NCBI GenBank assembly: GCA_013399305.1
Contig: VXAI01000038.1
Coordinates: 4,690,118 to 4,754,117 of the forward strand
DNA length: 64,000 nt
Origin: Rostratula benghalensis
Lineage: Eukaryota; Chordata; Aves; Charadriiformes; Rostratulidae
Direction: 5' to 3'
The first letter of the stretch is position 1. Every line of letters starts with the position of its first letter. Positions 56,310 through 64,000 of the stretch are shown one piece after another. Position numbers and translations under genes: made by a program. Under the pieces are notes generated by a model that searched no databases, was not told the origin of the DNA, and worked only from the letters and a program-made list of their open reading frames with translations.

Positions 56310-56590
56310 GTAATCGGGGGGCACTTTATGGCGGGACGCGGCCCCCGAATCAGGCCTTGCAGAGAGACGCGGGGCCCAGCCGGGCCTTGCGCTGCCGGCC
56401 GGCGGGAAACAGCCTCTGCCTCCTCCCGGCCGGAGGCGAGCGGCAGCCGGGGCTGCGAGGGCAGCCGTGCCAGGGGGTGAGGGGGGCCGTTGCTCAGGCT
56501 GCGGACGAGGGCCTGAGGGAAACATGGCTTCGTACCCCGAGGGCCTGAGGGAAACGTGGCTTCAGAGCCCGGGACAACGGGCAGGGAGGT
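56310..56590. promoter_or_regulatory. isolated CpG island, candidate promoter
   Basis: In about 270 bp I count roughly 26 CpG dinucleotides by hand, whereas the flanking kilobases have only a few each. The segment is GC-rich, with GGCGGG (56330-56335), GGCCGGCGGG (56397-56406) and a G-rich stretch CAGGGGGTGAGGGGGG (56471-56486). Unmethylated CpG islands of this type usually mark promoters. Which strand it serves is not fixed by the sequence, but a good donor lies on the + side at 56717/56718. By vertebrate gene order the next gene downstream of GABRB2 is ATP10B in the same orientation. That link is inference. Confidence 0.65.
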
Positions 56591-56717
56591 TTCCATCAGC
56601 TCTTCCCCCTCAGCCTCTCCCAGCAGCCTGGTTTTTGAGGTATGCAGGGCTAACTTCAGCAGCAGCGCTGGGATTCAGAGGTATTCAGGATTTCAGAGCT
56701 TCTACACTTGACCTCAG
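56467..56717 (+). other. candidate first exon reaching from the CpG island to a splice donor
   Basis: Downstream of the island the sequence runs to ACCTCAG|GTAATT, a good donor at 56717/56718. Within it an ATG at 56524 has a favourable context (A at -3, G at +4) and opens a frame of 65 codons that meets TAA at 56719-56721, one base inside the putative intron, so it would stay open if spliced. The encoded stretch (starting MASYPEGLRETWLQS) matches no family I know and is partly built from the 32-bp duplication. A non-coding first exon (5' UTR or lncRNA) is at least as likely. The start is arbitrary because no transcription start can be read from the sequence. Confidence 0.3.
56506..56562. repeat. 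32-bp-period tandem duplication in the CpG island
   Basis: CGAGGGCCTGAGGGAAAC followed by [A/G]TGGCTT occurs at 56506-56530 and again at 56538-56562, with one mismatch in 25 bp and a 7-bp spacer. Confidence 0.95.
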
Positions 56718-56721
56718 GTAA

Positions 56722-59700
56722 TTAAATTAGACCTCTGCTCCCTTAACCAAAACCCTTTTGATATTTTATTAGTGCTTTTAGAATTAATTTTTTGACAAGG
56801 CAGTTGACAACTGCAGTCTCTGGTGCTGTTTTCCTTCAGAGACCGTAACTGTTTCTAGATGCAAAAGTGATGCAAAACCAAGCAAACTAAATGCACAAAC
56901 AGGCCTTGGTTTTCTGTGTCCAGAACTTTTTATTTTAATTTCTTTTAGGCACATCTTTGTGTCTGTCTTTATGAAAACACTTATGTTAAGGCTGTGCATC
57001 AGACTCGATTCCCAGAAGTAAAAGTAAGAAATCATGGTCCTATCCATACTCTTGCGACTGTAAGTATACGTAATACTTACTGCAAAGACAGTCTGTGCAT
57101 GCAGCATCTGATGACAGTTTAGTGTAACCAAAATATTATTTCATTCTGTTATGAATGAAAAAAATTTTCTCAATCTAGTGTTCATTTACATGTTCAAAGA
57201 ACACGTGTTCGTAATACCAGTGTAAGATGCCAGCCCCAGTCGTGTAGCTCCCATTCACCACAGAAATGTGGGAGCTTCTATCTCTGGCAGTGGCTGACTG
57301 AATGTAATATTTTATAATACTGAATCCAGTGTTCCAATAAACATCTCATTTGAAGCAGTAATAGCAGACTATTATTCTAAGCAGCCTTAACCTTCCTTAG
57401 CTGCAACAAATTATTTGGAATTATTCAGGGTAAAGTATATAGGTGAGATGTTAATAGAGAACCCGTTAGACCAAAATACTGTTTTAATCAAGAATTTGAA
57501 ATGCAGACTAGAGTAGGATTTGATACTATAATAACACCTTTCATACTGAAGGCATTCTAAAGCAATTTTCAGTAATGAGCTAGATAGTGTGGGTGCTCTG
57601 ACTGTGTGGGGAATACAAATATCAATAGCCACAATTTGTTCGACATTAGCTTTCTTACACAGAGATTAGAGTATGGAAATACGTTTGACTGGAATGAAGA
57701 ATATTGCTTAAGAGGCTGCATACCTACCTGAAAATAATTTTAAAACAGCACCAGCCCTTTAACCTCAGCACAAAAAGGAATTCAATAGCTAAGCTGAAGT
57801 TTTTCGCATTTTCAGCAGTCATTGCCAGAGTTCCATGTCCCTTCCCCCCAGTACCTCAAGCCTCAAAAATAACAATCCATACACTCTCACTGCAAATAAT
57901 CTGGGAAAACAAGCAGCAGTATAGCTAAAAGCCCAACAATATTAAAGCAAGGAAAACTGCAGAGAGAGTGTACATAAGTAAAATGTGGTGGACTTTAAAA
58001 TTCATTGGTATCAGTGAATATTTTACTTCTTAACTAGCAGCATAAGAGTCTTCCGGAGCGTCACTGCTTGCAAGTTAGTGAGGATTGTAGGCAAAACCTC
58101 TCAGAATGTGGGTAAAAATCCTTTCTGTTTTAAGAAAAGGAGAAAGGAAAGATTCTGTGTCCTTGTATCTGGAAATCAATAGCAGTATGGTAAAGATTTA
58201 CATGATAATTTTTTTCTGCTTTCAGATCTTATGCATTGGAATGCTTTGTATACTAGTGCCTTGTAGCAACACTTTGGCAATAAAGTCTGGAAACTATTGA
58301 TTTAGGTATTGCTAGAAAACATTCTCATAGCTGAAGCCAAAGTCTGTAGAAAATGCAGAGCAAGATCTTCATATCCTGTACAAATCTCCACTAGCTTCAC
58401 TAAAGAAAAATAATTTCAATATCTGAAGAGAGAAAAAAGTCTCTGTGAAGTTCAAAGTGGAAACTTAAAGAAATGACATGATGTTACTCTGATTGAAAAG
58501 CTGAACTCAGTTGCAAAAGGTAACTTTAAAATATTCCGAAGATGGTTATATTATTTGACTAATAGAGATAGGCATATGAAAGTGTTTTAAAGTTTTTACT
58601 CCTAAGGAAGTAAAAATAAGATCTTTGGCTATTAGAGAAAAGATTTTGCTATTGCAAGGATCAAAGATTTCATTCTTACTTTCTGAGAAATGCCAGTAAC
58701 TTGGATTGGAGCACACCAGCTTCTATGGATAATACAGTGTAAAACCGACTTCCCAACAGAAACATGTGAGATGGCTACAGAAAAAAGTTTAGCTTTGTAC
58801 AAGATGCTGGAAAACTGTTTTCCTGTTTTGGTAGATATTTCTTTCATCAGCTCAAGCAAAATTCTGGAGCAATTAATCTTTACTGTATTGGAACACCAGA
58901 TCCTTCATTTCTTTCTTTCCTCAGCTTCTATTTATAAAATGTTTATGTTCAAACGCTTCCTGCATTTGCAGGGATGATGTCTTGAATTTCAGATAACTAG
59001 TGTGGATGAGATGTTCAGACATCACTGAAAAAAAAGTAAGTGTCACTGACAGACATAGAAATTAAAATACATTTATCTTCTGTGATGTTTTTATTATGCG
59101 GGTGAAACATTTATATTCTTGATGGAATTTTTTTGAATGTGTGGCTTTGATTACTCTTCATCTTTGTTCATATCCATCTGAAATGTATTTTTCTGTATTT
59201 TCTACCTTTATATTTCTCTTATTTCTGTTAATTCTGCCTAGCTCACTTGAAGAAGTGGCAAAACAATGTAGTACCTTAACATGTAAGTGTTCTGCTGTGA
59301 CATATCTCTCCAGGTGAGCAAGGGAGAATGGATAACATTTTAGATTTAAAAAGTTAAAAGAAGAAAATACCCTGTGGGAGTTATTGGCCAGTCTGCAGAT
59401 TTTTGTAGCAGGTAAACCTATGGAAGCTCTGAGTCTTTTTAGAGAACATTGCTTCCTTGCATATCAAAACATTTGGCAGGACAGAGACCATCATACCACA
59501 ATGAAACAAGCAGCAGCTTTGGAAAAAGGAGATCTGATCTTTGAGTAAAAATTATGAAAAATTGATGGTGAGTTCATTCTTCTAGGTTAATACCTGTTTG
59601 CTTAACTTCCCTTTGAATGAACTAGAACCCCATTTGTCTGTTAGCTACATGAACATCTAGAAATGTCATGCCACAATCTTGAATAATCTGAAATGCTTTC

Positions 59701-60344
59701 AGTGGAGCACGAGAGAGGAAGAGTATTCCCTAAGCAAAATCCTAAGCTACTAAACGTTCTTCTTTTCCCCTTTTAATTCTATAACTTCATAAAATTTATG
59801 GGGGATTGTTTTCTGAATGCTTTTGAAGCTACTTAGCTCTACTTATATTGTTCTCATAATTACCATTCTAATGACTGGAAGAATTACCTTGTAAATATCT
59901 TGTCTCATTTAAACTACGGTTGCAAGGAAATTAGTACAGAAACATACTTTGAGTTGGCTGTGTTGCTTAAAATTCATCCCATAAGTTTATACTCTTTAAA
60001 ATATATAACATAGTGTATTTAAATTGATTCTGCTTGCTGTTATTAATAATTTTTAAAGATGTGTATGTATCTACATATTGAGGGATGGAGGATTGATAAA
60101 GCAGTGGTTCATCTCTAAGAATGGCATTTTGGAGTTCACAGAATCTATCAAAAGGTGCCATACTAGATATGAAATAATTTTGCCAGTACTTACCTATTAT
60201 ATAAGTAGTTCTTAAACATGCACTACATTACAACCTGCCTATTTGCATTTGTCATGTTCCAGGGCTATTCCCTTATCAACATAATACCCTCTGTGGTTGT
60301 ACTGCTTGCAATAAATTGCTTCTGCTTTTTCTTTTGTTCTCAAG
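56722..60344. other. intergenic or first-intron sequence, nothing recognised
   Basis: AT-rich sequence. If the CpG island is a + strand promoter this would be intron. I see no coding exon, repeat or RNA gene in it. Confidence 0.5.
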
Positions 60345-60428
60345 GTTATCCTAATCTCTCAAGAACACTTAAGGACACTGAGGCTGTGAAGAAACAGAGA
60401 AAGACAACTGAAGTTCCATTACAAGCTA
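60345..60428 (+). other. candidate non-coding exon (splice-site bracketed, 84 bp)
   Basis: A long pyrimidine tract (CTTCTGCTTTTTCTTTTGTT, 60319-60338) leads to CAAG at 60341-60344, and a GTAAGT donor starts at 60429. The enclosed 84 bp are purine-richer than the flanks and open in one frame (phase 1 to 1, containing LSRTLKDTEAVKKQRK). That frame does not continue the one open in the candidate exon at 56467-56717: a joined transcript would hit TAA after two codons. It resembles no part of ATP10B that I recall. Chance splice-like sequence is quite possible. Confidence 0.25.
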
Positions 60429-63400
60429 GTAAGTTCAACATTTTGACATTTGGTATTTACAGTGAAGAGTACAGAAAAGATATGGAGACCTTGCACTATC
60501 GTGCACCAAACCACCACTCTTTGCACTCTCTCAATTTGCTCTGTGAACAAAACACTACATAATGGTGACATGGAAAATTTTAATAACTTTAAGGCTGATT
60601 AAAGGAAATCATATGTCTAGTTTTAAAGGATAATTCCTTTATTTGTAAAGTGCCAGTGGAATGGGGGAGAGAGAGAGAGATATGCAATTTATCTGATGTA
60701 ATTATAAACATTTAATGGTGCCTGTTCTTGAGTTATTAGAGGGACTCGATCTGGTGGGAGGTGTAGGGACAAATTTTGCAGCTCAAAAATTAAATTCCCA
60801 GTCCAGTTAACAGAGAAATGTATCTCCAGCAGACTACAGAGAATTTACCATTTTGTCATACTCTGTGCAGAGGCAATGAATTCAATACTACTTGAAAATG
60901 TCTTTTTTTTTGTGCATAGGCACAATAACTTTAAAATCACAAAATATTTATAATTGGTCAAGTATGAAACAGAATTAAGCTGTCATGACTTTGGATATTA
61001 TGCCAACAAGGCAGACTAAATATCTTTATTCTGAAAAATACAAGAAATTGCTTGAGGAAATTGCCAGGGAGAATAATTATGTATTTTTTTAAATCATTGT
61101 TATTTTGATTTCTCTGAGTTGACTTACTTATATATATACACTATAGTTTTCAGTGTCCCTTCTAAATTTCAGCTCAATCGTGACATCTGTGAGAGTTTTC
61201 TGAAGGTTACAGATGTCAAAATGTCATTATTTCATTATTTTTACCAAGTCTATCCATCGTCAGTTTACTCCTATGGTTTCATTTCTTTGGCTCTCATACT
61301 CTCAATTAGATTAATACAATTTTTGACACCTTATAAAATTACTTCATGGGCATAGCTGACTTGTTTAGTCTTGCTTTTTCATTCATCAAAACTGTGGTAG
61401 TATTGAGGGCCACTTTAAATGTTGTCACTGACATAACCAGTGGTTTTGAGGTGTTTTTTAATGAAAAGGGATGATTTTTGTTGTAAACATGATATTACAA
61501 CATAACTGTCACCTGCTCTCCTGCGAAACACTTCAAAATGTAGTTGGTTCTTCTGCTTCACAGTTGCATCCAGTGTTGCCTAACAACCTACACCTAGAAG
61601 CCAATCTACATTCTTGGAGAAAATACTAGTACTTGTTCTGCTATAAGTCCAGCTAAGCATTTAGACAAGTTTTAATTGAGAGACGTTTGGACAACGTAGC
61701 AGCAATTTGGAGTCAGGAGTAAAAGCAAAATTAGTTGCTCTGGCGCAAGCCCTTGGCTTGTTATGGAGGAAGATGATTACTATAATTAGTGGCAGTGAAG
61801 ATGTGCAATTCTCTATGAAATGGCTGTGGATGATCTCCAAAAAATTATTATGCTGGCTGTCTAGCCAGAAAAATCTCCAAAGGGGACACCTGTGTTCCAG
61901 ATAGGAGTAGCTGCATGTACATTGTTGCGTAACTCTCGCGGCACTCCCCTGTGCTGTACTTGTTGCTGGAGTCAGCCTAAGCTGGAGAATCAGTTCCCTT
62001 TGAACAGAACCAAAAAGAGAGGTGGACAGCACTTAAGCAAAGATCTCTTCTCCTTGACTTTCCTTCCTTACTCTTTTAGATTACATTTCTGCTTTTATTC
62101 TGGAGGTCAACCTAGGAATCCATCTTCCCAACTGCTGGCTGTAATTCATAGGCAAGAGAGGAATACTCAACCTTTCTTCTCCCCCTACCCCCCCAATAAG
62201 TAGTCTCTTATTTTATCTAGAAAATGCCACATCCTCCATAGAAAGCTTGAAAGTGTCTCTGCCTTTCCATCTGTGCATTTTTCTTAGATGGTATAAACAT
62301 AGGTTTGAACACCACTTTAAAGAATAGAGTGAATCCTTGGTCATTGCTCCAATGAATAAATTTTTGTCTAAAAGCAAGGGGAAGGAAAATCTGACTCTTT
62401 CTGGCCATTTTGAAAAAGAAAACAATTCCAGGGATTTTTCAATATTTTTTTTAAGAGGAAATTAGTTTGTTTGCAGTATGCCTTGATAACTACTTATCCC
62501 AAACCTTTAGAAGAATGGGCAGAGGAATGCTTAGTTTGCCATCTGCAGTGAGGTACGTGACACTTAGCTTTTTCAGAACTTAATTAATTGTTTCTCGTCA
62601 TTTAGAGAAGCTGAGATTTTTTTTTTATCTGAAGAACTTTTGTATTGAGCTCCCTCTTTGGTTTATATGCTACCTAGAGTCCGTGTAATCCAAGGGTATA
62701 GCTTAAAGTTGTGTCTTTGAATCTGAAAGTTGGAATTCTTTGTAATATATGTATTACACATTTAAGTCTCCTTTTCAAGCTGTGATATCTGTTTTGGGGT
62801 GATTATGCCGTTTTAAATAATGCTCTATTTATTTGCTCAGTCAAACAAGGTCTGCGAACAAAGCTGACCTGGTATTTAAGTGCAGTTTCAGCCAAATTGT
62901 TTGTTATTCTGCTACTGTGACATACATTAATAGTCCTATATATATCATATATCTTCCAACTGTAACTTCCCAGCCGTTACTGATCGCATAAAGATTATTT
63001 TTCTCACTTACAGTGCTGCTGTCTATGGCATAGAAAGAATGAGGAAAAGCTTGTAACAGTAATGCTACATAAATAGTACTTTCAGACCAGGGAGAGGAAT
63101 ACAGTGTGTCCAAATGAAGAGTAAAGAGAATTTTTGAGGGAGAGCAACCTGATTTGGAATGAAGTCAGGAACCCCATGGCTAATGAGCTCATACTCACAA
63201 CCCTCCCGTAAGGCAAATTATGAACTCAGGCCCAAAAGTGCAGGGCATCAAAAATATATCAGTAATTCCATGTATTTCATGAAATATAAAAAATATTCAA
63301 TAATATCTGAACTCATTATTTAAATGACAACAATAGGATAACATTTAAATCTAGAATAAATTTCTATGAGAATTATGCTACCATTCTAAGGGGAGTAGAA

Positions 63401-64000
63401 AATCTGTCTCAATATATGACAGTAGAGTCTTCCTGCTTTTTTTTTTTTTTTTTTTTTTCCCAATCCGTTTCAAAGGCCAACAGATATTCTATAATGGGCC
63501 TTTTCTTTCCCAAAGCAAGCATCTGAGGAGGCCTTACATTTGATGCTCCATTTCCCAAACTAAAATCCCCTGCCTTGACATTGTTCAAGGTGAGCTTAAA
63601 TAGGGCAAGACACATGCTGTTCTTACAGCTGTATTTGTTCAGGTGCACGGTTCCCAACTGCATGGGGCTACCCACTCCCAGTACTAAATGTCAGGAGACA
63701 GAAAAAGGGGAAATGTGTAAGGAGGAAAATTTTTTTTAAGGGTCCTGCTTTGGTAAAACATATGCAGTAGCCAAAAGCATTATAATTAACAGTATCAAAT
63801 ACATGATTTTACTCTTTCCTGCTGTGAAAGAAAACAAATTATATCATTCTTTCATGCTGATAATGTTCAGATTTGATTGCATTTAAGCAACAGAGGAGTG
63901 CCCTCCTCTTTTTTTCCAAAGAACTGCAGGCTCTACCTTTATTTTAATTTCTTTTAGAGTCCTTATTAAAGAAAATAAATGTTAATGGGATGCCTCTAGC
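60429..64000. other. intergenic or intronic sequence, nothing recognised
   Basis: AT-rich sequence to the window edge. It has a short GA repeat at 60667-60680 and a T-run at 63437-63458. Open frames up to 123 codons (minus strand, 61661-62032) have no recognisable homology. Confidence 0.6.
63437..63458. repeat. T-run (22 nt)
   Basis: A homopolymer of 22 T. The sequence to its right shows no AATAAA on the minus strand near the run and no gene body, so it is not supported as a processed-pseudogene tail. Confidence 0.85.

Noticed and set aside
56144..56596. 150-codon minus-strand open frame across the CpG island
   Set aside because: GC-rich DNA has few stop codons. The product is proline/arginine/glycine-rich with no domain, and the frame runs out into AT-rich flank without splice or conservation evidence.
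60187..60195. Perfect minus-strand splice donor AGGTAAGTA
   Set aside because: No acceptor or coding-like sequence on the minus strand next to it. Single splice-like words are common by chance.
61661..62032. 123-codon minus-strand open frame
   Set aside because: No recognisable domain, no exon context, and within the chance range for this much sequence.
63437..63675. T-run as the poly(A) tail of an antisense processed pseudogene
   Set aside because: No AATAAA on the minus strand near the run and no recognisable mRNA body to its right.

Overview
The window looks like a piece of a bird (or at least sauropsid) nuclear genome. The base composition is AT-rich, the only protein-coding sequence is two spliced exons of a vertebrate neuronal receptor gene, and the interspersed repeats are CR1 LINE fragments with the avian-type 3' end. 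Two runs of N (26324-26383 and 54033-54037) mark draft-assembly gaps.

Layout: 1-674 is the end of an intron. Then comes the GABRB2 exon for the M2-M3 channel region (675-919), a 14.2-kb intron (920-15085), and the terminal coding exon (15086-15433), which carries the end of the intracellular loop and M4. A long 3' UTR follows. It probably runs about 5.9 kb to a good poly(A) site near 21269-21295 and holds five Pumilio-type motifs and a TG/CA hairpin. The rest, about 21.3-64.0 kb, is intergenic and AT-rich, with CR1 fragments, small tandem duplications and microsatellites. The striking exception is an isolated CpG island at about 56310-56590, with a splice-donor-like end at 56717/56718. It could be the promoter and non-coding first exon of the next gene or of a lncRNA. 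In mammals GABRB2 is followed in the same orientation by ATP10B, so that gene is the leading suspect, but no ATP10B coding sequence is visible here. A second exon-like segment lies at 60345-60428.

The two coding exons belong to one transcript on the + strand and join in phase 0. Counting from the M2 asparagine taken as mature residue 265, the joined reading frame puts the M3 methionine at 286, the loop serine of the RRRAS motif at 410 and the last residue at 450. This matches the short beta-2 isoform exactly. I found no bacterial-type operon, CRISPR array, tRNA or rRNA, and no convincing undescribed system. Nearly all long open frames in the window are chance frames in non-coding DNA or decayed CR1 reverse transcriptase.
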